Assembly: GCA_050954865.1 (NCBI GenBank)
Contig: JBPBQN010000082.1
Coordinates: 1-64,000, forward strand
Length of the DNA: 64,000 bases
Direction: 5' to 3'
Source: Mucilaginibacter_A sp050954865
GTDB lineage: Bacteria; Bacteroidota; Bacteroidia; Sphingobacteriales; Sphingobacteriaceae
The number at the start of each line of letters is the position of its first letter. Position 1 is the stretch's first letter. This document shows, piece after piece, positions 1 to 9,078 of this stretch. The position numbers and the translations under genes were made by a program. The notes under the pieces were generated by a model. It did not search any database. It was not told the origin of the DNA and worked only from the letters and a program-made list of their open reading frames with translations.

Positions 1-217
1 ATTCTGCGTTGCCGGTGCGTTGCCAGATGGCCGACATACCTTCCAACACCACGCCTTGATCGTAGGACCATCTGGTAAATTTTACCGAACTGGTATCTGG
101 CCAGATTTTCATTACTGTTTGCGCTACTTTTTCTGACAGCGATTGCGCTTGAATCATTCCGCTTATCGCCAGCAGAAATAATAAACCGATGCTTCTTTTA
201 CAGGTGTTTTTTTTCAT
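1..217 (-). CDS. Glycoside hydrolase family 105/88-like protein, 5' part only
   Basis: Only the first 72 codons are inside the window; the gene runs off the left edge. After a signal peptide (to about residue 24, ending IQAQS) the mature start contains RWSYDQGVVLEGM, the typical opening of the alpha/alpha-barrel of unsaturated rhamnogalacturonyl hydrolases (YteR-like GH105). Such enzymes remove unsaturated galacturonate from pectin fragments. It starts 5 bases after the stop of the GH28 gene, so the two are probably one transcript. A copy of the dispersed 15-base repeat lies inside the signal-peptide codons (188-201). Family call is from the N-terminus only. Confidence 0.75.
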   Translation of the reverse strand, partial: MKKNTCKRSIGLLFLLAISGMIQAQSLSEKVAQTVMKIWPDTSSVKFTRWSYDQGVVLEGMSAIWQRTGNAE

Positions 218-222
218 TGTTA

Positions 223-1875
223 TTATTTCATCAACAGCGCTTTGCTATCGGCACCGGCATTAAAAGTAGTTTTGGTTTTTGCTTTGGATGGATCAGTGTT
301 TTTCACCTGGATATCGCTGCTTTGTCCGTTTACACTAAAAAGCAAATCGGCATTAGGGTTATATTGAAGCTGATCAAAATTTAGCAGGCTGGAGTTTAAA
401 ATATTAACCACTGGCTTACTATCCGCAACAACCAGGTGCACATCTTTAAAGCTGATATTTTTTGCTTCCTGCAAGTCAATGCCTTTTTTAGCCGTTAAAA
501 TTAAGTGATCAAGGTAGATATCACTGATTTTCATTTCCGGCAAACCTCTGATAAAAACTGCTTTTGAAGCACCGTTGCAAACCACATTGCTGATGTGGAA
601 ATCTCTGAAAATCGGTGTTTCTGCGGTTACGGGCAATAGAACTACTTTTGGTGCATCGCGTTTTTCGCCGGCCAGTGGCACCGGATCTTTGGCCATGTAA
701 TACATATCAAACAAAATTGCTTCGCCCACAATATCTTTCATAGCGATATTTTTCACATAGATTTTCTCCACCACGCCACCACGGCCGCGCGTCGTTTTAA
801 AACGCAATCCGATATCCGTACCAATAAAAGTGCAATCAGAAACAAACAGATTGCGCGCGCCGCCACTCATTTCGCTGCCAATTACAAAGCCGCCATGCGC
901 ATGATAAACCACACAATTTTTAACAATCATGTTTTCGGTTGGCTTGCCGCGTTTACGTCCATCGGCATCACGGCCGGATTTGATGCAGATGCCATCATCG
1001 CCCACATCAAAAGTGCTGCTTACCAAAAGCACATTTTTGCAGGATTCTACATCAATTCCATCACCATTTTGTGCATAGTCCGGATTTTTGGCATATACAT
1101 TTTTAACCGTCAAATCTTCACAAAGTAAAGTGTGCAAACACCAGGCTGGCGAATTCTGGAACGTTACACCTTCCAGTAAAACGCGTTTGCAGTTGTTTAA
1201 AACAAGTAAATTCGGACGTAAAAAATCTTTGATATCCGCATAATCTGCAGCGGTTTTTCCGGGAAGCAAAACGCCTGCATTATCTGTTTTTGAACCTTTT
1301 AAAAATTGTGCCGAAGGGTACCAGGTTTTTTGATCTTCGCTTAATAAACCGCCGGAAGCTACTTTGTTTTTCCATTGTGTTTCGGTCAGTTTATCTTTTT
1401 TAACGGCGCGCCAGGCATCGCCATTGCCATCAATAATTCCAGTTCCGGTGATGGCAATATTTTCCAGATTTTTGCCCGAAACAGGCGATTGATTGCGCAC
1501 GGCGGGCCTTCCCTCCCAATCACCTTCCACCAGTTTATACTGGTTAAAATCAGTTGTAAATTGCAGTAAACCATCTCGGTTTACATGCAGGTTTACGTTG
1601 CTTTTTAGTTCAATCGGCCCGGTTAACCATAAACCGCCCGGAATCAAAACCACGCCGCCACCTTTATTGCTGCACGTTGCAATCGCATCGTTAATGCTTT
1701 TGGTATTTAGGGTGATGCCATCCGCTTTGGCACCAAAATTTGTGATGTTAAAAGTATCAGCCTTAAAAGAAGTATTTTGAATTTTTGGCAGATTATTCCA
1801 GCTATAACTTTGCGAAAAGCATGATAATGAAATACTTAAAAAAATACCTGTTAAAAATAAGGCCGGTTTTTTCAT
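223..1875 (-). CDS. Glycoside hydrolase family 28 (polygalacturonase-like), secreted
   Basis: 550 residues with a signal peptide (residues 1-22, cleaved after SCFSQ). The right-handed beta-helix has the GH28 landmarks in order: NGDGID near 270, GDDGICIKSG near 292-301 with the catalytic aspartates, and HGG near 327. The family hydrolyses alpha-1,4-galacturonan or rhamnogalacturonan. With the GH105 gene directly downstream it forms the edge of a pectin-utilisation locus. Periplasmic or outer-membrane location is inferred from the signal peptide. Exo versus endo action cannot be told from sequence alone. Confidence 0.9.
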   Translation of the reverse strand: MKKPALFLTGIFLSISLSCFSQSYSWNNLPKIQNTSFKADTFNITNFGAKADGITLNTKSINDAIATCSNKGGGVVLIPGGLWLTGPIELKSNVNLHVNRDGLLQFTTDFNQYKLVEGDWEGRPAVRNQSPVSGKNLENIAITGTGIIDGNGDAWRAVKKDKLTETQWKNKVASGGLLSEDQKTWYPSAQFLKGSKTDNAGVLLPGKTAADYADIKDFLRPNLLVLNNCKRVLLEGVTFQNSPAWCLHTLLCEDLTVKNVYAKNPDYAQNGDGIDVESCKNVLLVSSTFDVGDDGICIKSGRDADGRKRGKPTENMIVKNCVVYHAHGGFVIGSEMSGGARNLFVSDCTFIGTDIGLRFKTTRGRGGVVEKIYVKNIAMKDIVGEAILFDMYYMAKDPVPLAGEKRDAPKVVLLPVTAETPIFRDFHISNVVCNGASKAVFIRGLPEMKISDIYLDHLILTAKKGIDLQEAKNISFKDVHLVVADSKPVVNILNSSLLNFDQLQYNPNADLLFSVNGQSSDIQVKNTDPSKAKTKTTFNAGADSKALLMK

Positions 1876-2141
1876 AATTTCTAAACTGATTTATCAAATT
1901 CTCAGGTTAAATTATTTAAGCTGATTTTTAATATAGCGGTATAATTGGTTGCCGTAACTAAGGTTTAAGACAATTGTACATAGAATCTTAAATAAATCAG
2001 AATTTCTCCTGTAAGATATTTGAGTAATCGTTTTCGTACCATTTGCAATTTCCTTTGCATTCAGCTTACATACACCAATTTTTAATTGATAAAAACAGTA
2101 TTGAGAAATTTGAGGTTGAGAAAATTTAGGCTGATTGATGA
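1876..2141. other. Intergenic stretch upstream of the GH28 gene
   Basis: AT-rich and without an open frame worth calling. It must hold the promoter of the minus-strand GH28 gene, but I see no convincing TAnnTTTG box. The only recognisable element is one exact repeat core near its left-hand gene end (2088-2102). Confidence 0.5.
2088..2102 (+). repeat. Dispersed 15-base repeat, AC subtype
   Basis: GATAAAAACAGTATT preceded by an AATTTTTAATT tract. It lies between the GH28 gene and the small lipoprotein gene. Confidence 0.8.
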
Positions 2142-2501
2142 TTAATTACACATATCATCCGGAATTTCGCGAGTAATTTTTTGCACTTTGGTAACCACTA
2201 TCGTGCTATCAAACTCTGCACCAATGCCTTCCTGTCCGGATTTCATTTTCATGGCTTCCACTTCTACATAAACCGGTTCGTAAGGTTTTTCAAAGTTCAT
2301 GTTTGAATATTCCAGTTCCAGTTTGCCAGAGCTGTCTTTCACCCAATATTCGCGGCCGGTACTGCATTCTTTAAAAGATTTTACTTCCAGCCCAAAACTG
2401 TACAAGCCTTTGTAAACCTTACTTTCTGCGGCGTTGTGTTTGTTACAACTGCTGCCAGCAACCAAGCTCAAAATCATCCCAATGAAAATTATCCTTTTCA
2501 T
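2142..2501 (-). CDS. Small lipoprotein, resembles the NlpE C-terminal OB domain
   Basis: 119 residues with a lipoprotein signal (VAGSSC, Cys about 19). The mature part contains KGLYSFGLEVKSFKEC followed by YWV and later EPVYVEVEA, which resembles the OB-fold C-terminal domain of NlpE-type copper-homeostasis/stress lipoproteins. That resemblance is my reading of the pattern, not a search result. The gene begins 9 bases after the end of the LolC/E-type permease gene and is probably co-transcribed with it. The molecular role is unknown. Confidence 0.7.
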   Translation of the reverse strand: MKRIIFIGMILSLVAGSSCNKHNAAESKVYKGLYSFGLEVKSFKECSTGREYWVKDSSGKLELEYSNMNFEKPYEPVYVEVEAMKMKSGQEGIGAEFDSTIVVTKVQKITREIPDDMCN

Positions 2502-2510
2502 GCTGCTAAG

Positions 2511-3734
2511 TTACAGTTCCTGTTTAATTTCATCCAGTTTTTGTACGCTCAAATGAGCACTGATGCCTGATGCCAAAATTGAAATACCGCTTACAGTGAT
2601 AAAAACCAATAAAAAATCGCTTGCTTTTAGCGTAACCGGATAAGCCTGAATCATGGTACTGCCGCCCATTGTGATAAAACCAAATTTTTGCTGCATCAGC
2701 GCAAAAATCAATCCGGCCAGCATTCCAATCAAACAGCCAACCAGCGTAATCAGCATTCCTTCATAAAAGAAAATACGCTGCACCAATGTTTTACCGGCAC
2801 CCAAACTAGTTAAAATGGCAATGTCTTTTCGTTTGTCAATTACCAGCATGGTTAACGAGCCAATGATGTTGAAAATTGCAATAATCAGCACAAAGGTCAG
2901 GATCAAAAATATCGCCCATTTCTCGGAGTTAAGCAGTTTATAAAGCGAAGTATTTTGCTGCTGCCGGTTTTTGATGACAAAGTTTTTGCCAAACTGATCC
3001 TGCAATTGCCGTTGTATTTTGTTTGGGTTGATGTTGTCCTGCAAATTCAGTTCTACATAAGAAATTTTCTGCGGCTCGTCCAGCAAATCGCGGGTAAAGC
3101 TGAGCGGCGTGATCACCATATCATCAAAATCCTGCTGAACGGAAAATACGCCCGACGGCGCAATACTTCGCAGCACAAATTCATCCATCGGGTTAAAAGA
3201 ATTAACCACGTTGTGCCGCGGCGAATATATTTGCAACATAGCGGACTGGTCTTTCACATTGACACCCAGACTGATTGCTACCGAAGCACCGATTACGGCC
3301 AGGTTTTGCCCGTTATCATGCAGCGTAAAAGAACCCATTTGCAAAGTGCTATCTAAATGCTGACTTTTCAAAAAATCATTGCTAACGCCTTTTACCGTGC
3401 CAATAAATTGCCCTTTGCCGTAGCGCAGCAGCACTTTTTCTTCCAGCACTTCCGTTACCGAATACATACCTGGCTGTTTGCGCAAATCATTTAAGTGCAA
3501 AACTGACGGATCAAACGTTTTGCCTTTTGCCGGAAGCACTTTCAATTCGGGGGTAAAACTGCTGTACAGCGATACAATCATCGTTTCAAACCCGTTAAAA
3601 ACCGACAAAATGAGCACCAATGCGGCACTTCCAACCAAAACGCCCAGCATAGAAATGCCGGAAATAATGTTGATAGCGTTGGTTGATTTTTTGGAGAAAA
3701 GGTAGCGTTTGGCTATAAAAGCTGATGTGTTCAA
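2511..3734 (-). CDS. ABC transporter permease of the LolC/LolE (FtsX-MacB) family
   Basis: 407 residues. One N-terminal membrane helix (IISGISMLGVLVGSAALVLI, about 22-42), a large periplasmic domain, then three helices in the last 140 residues, which is the LolCE topology. This family releases outer-membrane lipoproteins from the inner membrane together with LolD. No ATPase is adjacent. The start is taken as TTG because the FIAKRYLFSKK opening is conserved and no ATG is in frame between it and the upstream stop. A repeat copy sits 9 bases upstream of the start. Confidence 0.88.
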   Translation of the reverse strand: MNTSAFIAKRYLFSKKSTNAINIISGISMLGVLVGSAALVLILSVFNGFETMIVSLYSSFTPELKVLPAKGKTFDPSVLHLNDLRKQPGMYSVTEVLEEKVLLRYGKGQFIGTVKGVSNDFLKSQHLDSTLQMGSFTLHDNGQNLAVIGASVAISLGVNVKDQSAMLQIYSPRHNVVNSFNPMDEFVLRSIAPSGVFSVQQDFDDMVITPLSFTRDLLDEPQKISYVELNLQDNINPNKIQRQLQDQFGKNFVIKNRQQQNTSLYKLLNSEKWAIFLILTFVLIIAIFNIIGSLTMLVIDKRKDIAILTSLGAGKTLVQRIFFYEGMLITLVGCLIGMLAGLIFALMQQKFGFITMGGSTMIQAYPVTLKASDFLLVFITVSGISILASGISAHLSVQKLDEIKQEL

Positions 3735-3742
3735 ATTTTCAG

Positions 3743-3770
3743 GATGCTTCTTTTACAATACTTTTTTTAG
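3743..3770 (-). repeat. Dispersed repeat, GA subtype plus a degenerate second copy
   Basis: On the minus strand GTAAAAGAAGCATC (3756-3743), preceded by a degenerate TAAAAAAAGTATT. The pair fills most of the gap before the LolC/E gene, where a ribosome binding site would be. Confidence 0.7.
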
Positions 3771-3773
3771 TGT

Positions 3774-4412
3774 TCAGGTCAGGAAAGGATTGTATACTTT
3801 TTCGTAACCGATCGTTGTTTCCGGTCCGTGGCCGGGATAAACAATTACCTGATCAGGCAAAACAAACAGTTTTTCGCGGATGTTTTTTAATAACAGTTCC
3901 GTGTTTCCGCCAGGCAAATCTGTGCGGCCGATGCTTTCTTTAAAAAGCACATCGCCGCCAATCAGCAAATGTTCGTTGGCCGCATAAAAACATAAATGTG
4001 CAGGAGAATGTCCGGGCGCGAAAATCAGTTGCAGTTCAGTTTCCCCATATTTTATCGTTCCGGTTTCGGGTAAAAAAGTTTCCGGCAAGGGCGAAACTTC
4101 ATAACGAATGCCCATTTGCGGCGCGTATCCCGGAACAGCAGCAAGCAGCGGCAACTCACCTTCATGAAATTGCGGCTTCAACCCAAATTGATCAAAAATA
4201 AATTTATTGCCTAACACATGGTCAATGTGGCAATGCGTGTTCAGCAATAAAACAGGTTTTAATTTATTTTCTTTGATAAAATTAACCACGCTATTCTGCT
4301 CTTCGGCTGTGTACATGCCAGGATCTATAATGGCGCATTCCAGCGTATCATCAAACAGCAGATAAGTATTTTCGTGATAAGGATTGTTGGCAAACGACTT
4401 GATATGCAGCAT
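3774..4412 (-). CDS. Metallo-beta-lactamase-fold hydrolase (glyoxalase II-like)
   Basis: 212 residues. The zinc motif THCHIDH is at 59-65, followed by APGHSPAH near 150, GGDVLF near 170 and PGHGPET near the C-terminus; together these give the full set of metal ligands of the glyoxalase II/persulfide dioxygenase-like branch. Cytoplasmic, no signal peptide. The substrate cannot be decided: short hydrolases of this type act on S-lactoylglutathione or other thioesters, and many Bacteroidota paralogues are uncharacterised. Confidence 0.85.
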   Translation of the reverse strand: MLHIKSFANNPYHENTYLLFDDTLECAIIDPGMYTAEEQNSVVNFIKENKLKPVLLLNTHCHIDHVLGNKFIFDQFGLKPQFHEGELPLLAAVPGYAPQMGIRYEVSPLPETFLPETGTIKYGETELQLIFAPGHSPAHLCFYAANEHLLIGGDVLFKESIGRTDLPGGNTELLLKNIREKLFVLPDQVIVYPGHGPETTIGYEKVYNPFLT

Positions 4413-4423
4413 AATTTTTACCT

Positions 4424-4438
4424 GATAAAAAAAGTATT
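4424..4438 (+). repeat. Dispersed repeat, degenerate copy
   Basis: GATAAAAAAAGTATT after an ATTTTTACCT tract, 12 bases upstream of the start of the minus-strand hydrolase gene. Confidence 0.6.
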
Positions 4439-4538
4439 AAGCTCATAATAAGCAAAAATGCCCGGCTTTGTTGCCAAAAATCGCTATTTTTTAAAGAAAA
4501 CCGTAAAACGTGTACCTTTATTTAACTCGCTTTTTACT

Positions 4539-5315
4539 TCAATTTTGCAGCAAAACCAGTTGCTGCTGCATTTCATCCACGTTTTTGGGCTGAATTGGAA
4601 TGCGTTTTGCCAGATCAATCACCACCATTTGCCGACAGGTTTTTTGATCAATGCGGATCAGATTCGTCAGCACTTCAACCAAAATCAATCTGCCATTTTT
4701 AGTTCGATGCTTCTTTTGTCCGGTAAAAATTAATTTATCTTCAGGTTGAAGATCAGCAATAGAAAGCGCAGCAAATTCTGACAAAGTATATCCGTAAAAA
4801 TCCGCAGCAACTTCGTTTGCCAAAACCATTTTTTTACTTTCAACTTCATAAATCACCACCGGCAACGGATTTTGAGCAAACAATTTTTGGTATGGATTTG
4901 ATACCGGAATTTCACTTTTACGAAGTTGCCGCGCCACCGCAAACGTGATGCTTTGATACAAAGTCCGGCTGTTTAAATTTGCTTTCGGCAAACAATCTTG
5001 GGCACCGGCCAAAATAATTTCCAGCGCAAAATCTTCCTGATATTGTTCTGTTAAAAAAATTACTACTGGTGCATTTTAAGCCTGAAAAATACTAATAAAA
5101 AGCTCTTTTTCAATTTGTTGGGAAAAATCTGCGTCCGAAATCAGCACATCAAAAATAACCGTTTTGCAAATAGCCGCTGCATTTTTCAGATCCTGACAAT
5201 ACACTAAAACCGGCTTATTAAAAGCCAGGTTTAGGTAATTACTCAGCAATACAAAATCGGTTGTATTTGTTCCGGCAATTAAAATATGCAGTTTGCGCGT
5301 AGTCATCCGGTTCAA
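4539..5315 (-). pseudogene. Receiver-PAS regulator interrupted by one in-frame TAA
   Basis: Two open stretches (5315-5076 and 5075-4539) lie in the same frame and are separated only by a TAA at 5078-5076. Joined they give a 258-residue protein: a CheY-like receiver N-terminus (KLHILIAGTN, then DVLISDADFS with the acidic pocket), continuing after the stop with NAPVVIFLTEQYQED and LAGAQDCLPK (beta4-beta5 of a receiver, with the conserved Lys), then a PAS domain from about 140 (NPLPVVIYEVESKKMVLANE). No output domain or kinase follows. It looks like a once intact response regulator, now broken or carrying a sequencing error. Confidence 0.75.
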
Positions 5316-5480
5316 TAATTGTCTTAAAAAGCGGTCTGATTTGCGCCTGTAATAGGCTCAGCATAAATTGATTTTGGGCTGAAAGCTTTTTTTATCATTA
5401 ATTTTATACAAATATTTGTTCCGGATGCGCTGCTGCAATCAACTAACAGAAGCAGCCCATAAACGCAGCACAAATATATA

Positions 5481-5524
5481 TACAGAAAGCTTATAATTAT
5501 ATATAATTAATTTAACTTTCTGTA
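5481..5524. repeat. Inverted repeat upstream of the Smr-domain gene
   Basis: Perfect 9-base arms TACAGAAAG (5481-5489) and CTTTCTGTA (5516-5524) separated by 26 very AT-rich bases. It ends 33 bases before the start of the gene at 5558, so it could be an operator or 5' leader hairpin. No function is known. Confidence 0.5.
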
Positions 5525-5557
5525 AAACAACATTTTAGCATTAATATTTTAGAAATA

Positions 5558-6505
5558 ATGAAATTTAAATTAGGTGATTTTGTACGGTTTGTGGAAGAGA
5601 AACGCGAGGGATTTATCACCCGGATTATTGATGAACAAACGATTGGCGTAACTGGCGACGATGATTTTGAAATTCCGGTGCTGGCCACCAAAGTAACTTC
5701 GGTACACGGCCGCGAAGCCAAGATTGCGGCGGCAAAAGAACAGGAAGTTATTGAAGAAGTTGCTTCGGCAGAATTTGTGGCGAAAGGAATTTATCTGGCT
5801 GTTATTCCGGAAAAACAGGTAACTTCTGTGGTGCAGTTTCATCTGATTAACACCACTTCGTACACGCTGCTTGCTTCTTTTAGCACCGAAAAAAACCAGG
5901 AATATAAAGGCGAATTTGCCGGAATGATTGCCCCGAAAACTTCGGTAAAAGTGTTTTCTGCTGCGTTGCCGGATATTTCGATCTGGCCAAAATTTATTCT
6001 TCAGCTGTTGTATCACAGCAAACAAAAAGCTGATTTTTTGGATCCGCTGATTTACGAAGAACGTTTTAAAGCGAAGGATTTTGCTGGATCAAAAACGGCC
6101 GTTCAGCTTTTAAACCTACAAGGCTGGCAGTTTCAGCTGGATTTAGGCGAAGTTAAAGTTGATGCGCAAAAGCTGAAAGAAAGCTTTTTCAAATCGCCGG
6201 AAGAGAAAAAAATTGTAGAAAAACCAGCTAAAGAAATTGATCTGCACATTGAAAAACTGCGTGAAGATTACCAGTTTTTAAGCAGCAGCGACATCATTAA
6301 AACACAGCTGGAACGTTTCCAGAAAACTTTGGATGCTGCAATTGTGCACCAATTGCCGTCGGTAATTTTTATTCATGGCGTTGGCAACGGCATTTTGCGG
6401 CATGAAATTCATAAACTGGCGAGCAAACATCCACAGGTCAAAACGTTTGCCGATGCGCGTAAAGAAAAATTTGGCTATGGTGCCACAGAAGTTTTCCTGA
6501 AATAA
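5558..6505 (+). CDS. DUF2027 protein with C-terminal Smr domain
   Basis: 315 residues. The N-terminus KLGDFVRFVEEKREGFITRI matches the DUF2027 family of Bacteroidota. The last about 85 residues form an Smr (MutS2 C-terminal) domain with DLHIEKL and IFIHGVGNGILRHEI, the two signature motifs of Smr nicking/binding domains. Family members are usually annotated only as DNA mismatch-repair-like proteins; no MutS ATPase part is present. Faces away from the broken receiver-PAS gene. Confidence 0.85.
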   Translation: MKFKLGDFVRFVEEKREGFITRIIDEQTIGVTGDDDFEIPVLATKVTSVHGREAKIAAAKEQEVIEEVASAEFVAKGIYLAVIPEKQVTSVVQFHLINTTSYTLLASFSTEKNQEYKGEFAGMIAPKTSVKVFSAALPDISIWPKFILQLLYHSKQKADFLDPLIYEERFKAKDFAGSKTAVQLLNLQGWQFQLDLGEVKVDAQKLKESFFKSPEEKKIVEKPAKEIDLHIEKLREDYQFLSSSDIIKTQLERFQKTLDAAIVHQLPSVIFIHGVGNGILRHEIHKLASKHPQVKTFADARKEKFGYGATEVFLK

Positions 6506-6514
6506 ATTTTACCT

Positions 6515-6529
6515 GATAAAAACAGCATC
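6515..6529 (+). repeat. Dispersed 15-base repeat, AC subtype, exact
   Basis: GATAAAAACAGCATC after AAATTTTACCT. It occupies the 32-base gap between the Smr gene and the GT39 gene, 8 bases before the ATG. Confidence 0.85.
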
Positions 6530-6537
6530 CTCCAAAT

Positions 6538-8211
6538 ATGTTTGCCGCCGAACAAAAACCGCTTTACAACTGGCTTTATTTTTTTATTGCGCTGGCGGTT
6601 TTGCTCAATTTCAGCGGACTTTTTGTGCCGATTTTAGGTTTAGATGGTCCGCTTTACGCCACCATTGCCAAAACGATGGTTTTAAAACACGATTATGTTG
6701 ATCTGTTTTCGATGGGAAAAGATTGGCTGGACAAACCACATTTTCCGTTTTGGGTAACGACTCTGTCGTTCAATCTTTTTGGTTTCACAACCTGGGCTTA
6801 CAAACTGCCAGCCATTTTATTTGTGCTGATGGGCGCAGTTTACACGTATTTATTCAGTAAAAAACTTTATAATCAGGAAGTTGCGTTGTGGTCGGTTTTG
6901 ATTTTTCTCACTACCGAACACCTCATCATTTCAAACAACGATGTGCGTGCCGAACCATATTTAACGGGTTTGATCATCGCTTCGGTTTATCATTTTTATA
7001 AAATACTTGATAAAAACAGCATTATTCAATTGGTTTTAGGTTGCGTTTTCGCCGCTTGCGCTGTAATGACGAAAGGTATTTTTGCGCTGATTCCGATTTT
7101 TGGTGCTTTTGCCGGACAATTTATCATCACCAAAAACTGGAAACAGCTTTTTCACCTGCGCTGGCTGCTGGCGTTTGTGCTGGTGATGCTGTTTTTAGCA
7201 CCCGAAATTTATTGCTTGTACCAACAGTTTGATCTGCATCCGGAAAAATTGGTTTTTGATCAGCATAACGTTTCTGGCATCCGGTTTTTCTTTTGGGACA
7301 GCCAGTTTGGCCGATTTTTTAACAACGGACCAATTAAAGGCCACGGCGATCCGTTTTTCTTTTTTCATACCATTCTCTGGGCATTTATTCCTTGGTCAAT
7401 TTTATTATATATTGCTGTTTTTCAGTTTTTTAGGAGTCAAAATCAGCAAAAGCGAGAATGGTTTTGCATCTGTGGCGCGTTGCTTACGTTTCTGGTTTTT
7501 TCGGCTTCCAAATTTCAATTGCCGCATTACATCACCATCATTTTTCCGTTTTTTGCGATCATCACCGCGCAATATTTAATCAATATCAAAACTGAAAAAA
7601 GCTGGCGCGCCATCCGCATAACCCAAACCGTTGTGCTGGTTTTGCTGATTGTAATTATTCTGATTCTGCAATACTTTTATCAGGCAGAAAATATTACGTT
7701 TCTTACAATTTTACCTTTGATTGCTGCGGTTGCACTGTTCATTTTTATATCGGTAAAAACAGCATCTGGCAATAAATACAAACTGCTTTTTCAATCGGTT
7801 TTAGTATCGATATTCATCAATTTGTACTTCAACCTAAACTTTTATCCATCGCTTTTAAAGTATCAATCGGGCAGCGAAGCCGCATTTTACATCGATAAAA
7901 ACAGCACGCTCAGTAATTTGCCGGTGGCGCAGTTGCAGCAGGAAGAATATTCGCACGCACTGGAATTTTACTTGAATCGGCCACTGATTTTGGTTGATGA
8001 AAATGGCAAAGGAAATCTCCCGCAGAAACCATTTTTATTGTACGTTTCTGCGGATGGCGCAAAACGTTTAACCCAAAAAGGCTGGAAATTAAAGTTTGTA
8101 AAAAGCTTTGATGATTATTTGGTAACGCGTTTAAAAGGAAAATTCCTCAACCAAGAAACGAGAAAAACGGTTTTGGGTGAAATGGATTTGGTTTTGGTGG
8201 AAGACAATTAA
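6538..8211 (+). CDS. GT39/ArnT-like membrane glycosyltransferase
   Basis: 557 residues with about eleven hydrophobic segments. Near residue 30 the loop LDGPLYATIAK carries the acidic residue typical of the first periplasmic loop of GT-C enzymes (protein mannosyltransferase/ArnT superfamily). The following DWLDKPHFPFWVTTL is the second conserved loop. These enzymes transfer sugar from a polyprenyl-phosphate donor to lipid A or protein. Donor and acceptor are not predictable. Three copies of the dispersed repeat lie inside the coding sequence (7009, 7752, 7894), reading as DKNSI, GKNSI-like or VKTAS peptides. Confidence 0.85.
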   Translation: MFAAEQKPLYNWLYFFIALAVLLNFSGLFVPILGLDGPLYATIAKTMVLKHDYVDLFSMGKDWLDKPHFPFWVTTLSFNLFGFTTWAYKLPAILFVLMGAVYTYLFSKKLYNQEVALWSVLIFLTTEHLIISNNDVRAEPYLTGLIIASVYHFYKILDKNSIIQLVLGCVFAACAVMTKGIFALIPIFGAFAGQFIITKNWKQLFHLRWLLAFVLVMLFLAPEIYCLYQQFDLHPEKLVFDQHNVSGIRFFFWDSQFGRFFNNGPIKGHGDPFFFFHTILWAFIPWSILLYIAVFQFFRSQNQQKREWFCICGALLTFLVFSASKFQLPHYITIIFPFFAIITAQYLINIKTEKSWRAIRITQTVVLVLLIVIILILQYFYQAENITFLTILPLIAAVALFIFISVKTASGNKYKLLFQSVLVSIFINLYFNLNFYPSLLKYQSGSEAAFYIDKNSTLSNLPVAQLQQEEYSHALEFYLNRPLILVDENGKGNLPQKPFLLYVSADGAKRLTQKGWKLKFVKSFDDYLVTRLKGKFLNQETRKTVLGEMDLVLVEDN

Positions 8212-8320
8212 TGCCTAATTTTTAATAAAAAATTAAGGCGATAGAAGTACAATTTTTATTGGATAAAAAGGGCAAGGTAAAAGCGGTTCAGCTAATACCT
8301 GCTAATAAAAACCGATTACA
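8212..8320 (+). other. Short gap with a possible gene remnant
   Basis: Directly after the GT39 stop is an AT-rich imperfect palindrome (about 8214-8237), a possible terminator. Then 8239-8310 read in one frame gives IEVQFLLDKKGKVKAVQLIP, which looks like the tail of a DUF3471-type domain with no gene body around it. Remnant status is a guess. Confidence 0.3.
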
Positions 8321-9049
8321 TCAACCTCCAACGCCCACCACGCCACCAATAATTACTAAAGCCGGATAAGTCAGTTTTTGCAATTTCGCCATTTCCGGTA
8401 AATCTTTTACCAAACCTTTTACCGATTTTTGATAAGGTAAAGAAGCATGCTGAATGATCGCTGCGGGCACATTTCCTTTGTCGGCAGAAACATAAGTTTC
8501 GGCAATTTCTGCCAGCTTTTTCATGCCCATATAGATAACTACGGTTGCGTTACTTTGCATGGCCAGGCGCAAATCTGCAGAAAGCGAACCGTCTTTTTTT
8601 GTGCCTGTTATCGCCCAAACACTTTCGCTTAAATTGCGGTGCGTAAGCGGAATATCTTGGAAACCAGCTGCTTGCATACTCGTAATCCCCGGGATGAAAT
8701 GAGTTTTGATGCCGTTTTCGCGTGCGTATATAATCTCCTCAAATCCGCGACCGAAAATAAACGGATCGCCACCTTTTAAGCGGATCACCTGTCCGCTGGT
8801 AAAAGCATACCGTTTAATCAGCCCGTGGATGGTTTCCTGCGGCGTGTATTCACCATACGGCTGCTTGCCTACGTAAACCATTTCGCAGGTTTTTGGGGCG
8901 AGATCCAGCAATTGCTTATTGGCCAGGTTATCATACAAAATAACTTTCGCCTGTTGCAGTAATTTATAAGCTTTTACGGTGATTAATTCCGGATCGCCTG
9001 GCCCTGCTCCTACTACATATAATTCCGGTTGTTTTACTACATCGTCCAT
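8321..9049 (-). CDS. cobA: Uroporphyrinogen-III C-methyltransferase (SUMT)
   Basis: 242 residues. The opening LYVVGAGPGDPELITVKAYKLL (shown here only by its key GAGPGDP) and RLKGGDPFIFGRG near 110 are the two signature motifs of SAM-dependent SUMT. It makes precorrin-2, the branch point to siroheme and cobalamin. No sirohaem ferrochelatase or sulfite/nitrite reductase genes are in the window. The ATG start directly abuts a repeat copy (9060-9048), whose final CAT supplies the first two bases of the start codon. Confidence 0.92.
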   Translation of the reverse strand: MDDVVKQPELYVVGAGPGDPELITVKAYKLLQQAKVILYDNLANKQLLDLAPKTCEMVYVGKQPYGEYTPQETIHGLIKRYAFTSGQVIRLKGGDPFIFGRGFEEIIYARENGIKTHFIPGITSMQAAGFQDIPLTHRNLSESVWAITGTKKDGSLSADLRLAMQSNATVVIYMGMKKLAEIAETYVSADKGNVPAAIIQHASLPYQKSVKGLVKDLPEMAKLQKLTYPALVIIGGVVGVGG

Positions 9050-9060
9050 GCTTCTTTTAC
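9048..9060 (-). repeat. Dispersed repeat overlapping the cobA start codon
   Basis: Minus-strand GTAAAAGAAGCAT; the closing AT is also the first two bases of the cobA ATG. Confidence 0.7.
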
Positions 9061-9078
9061 CTGCATTTTTTATGCCGG

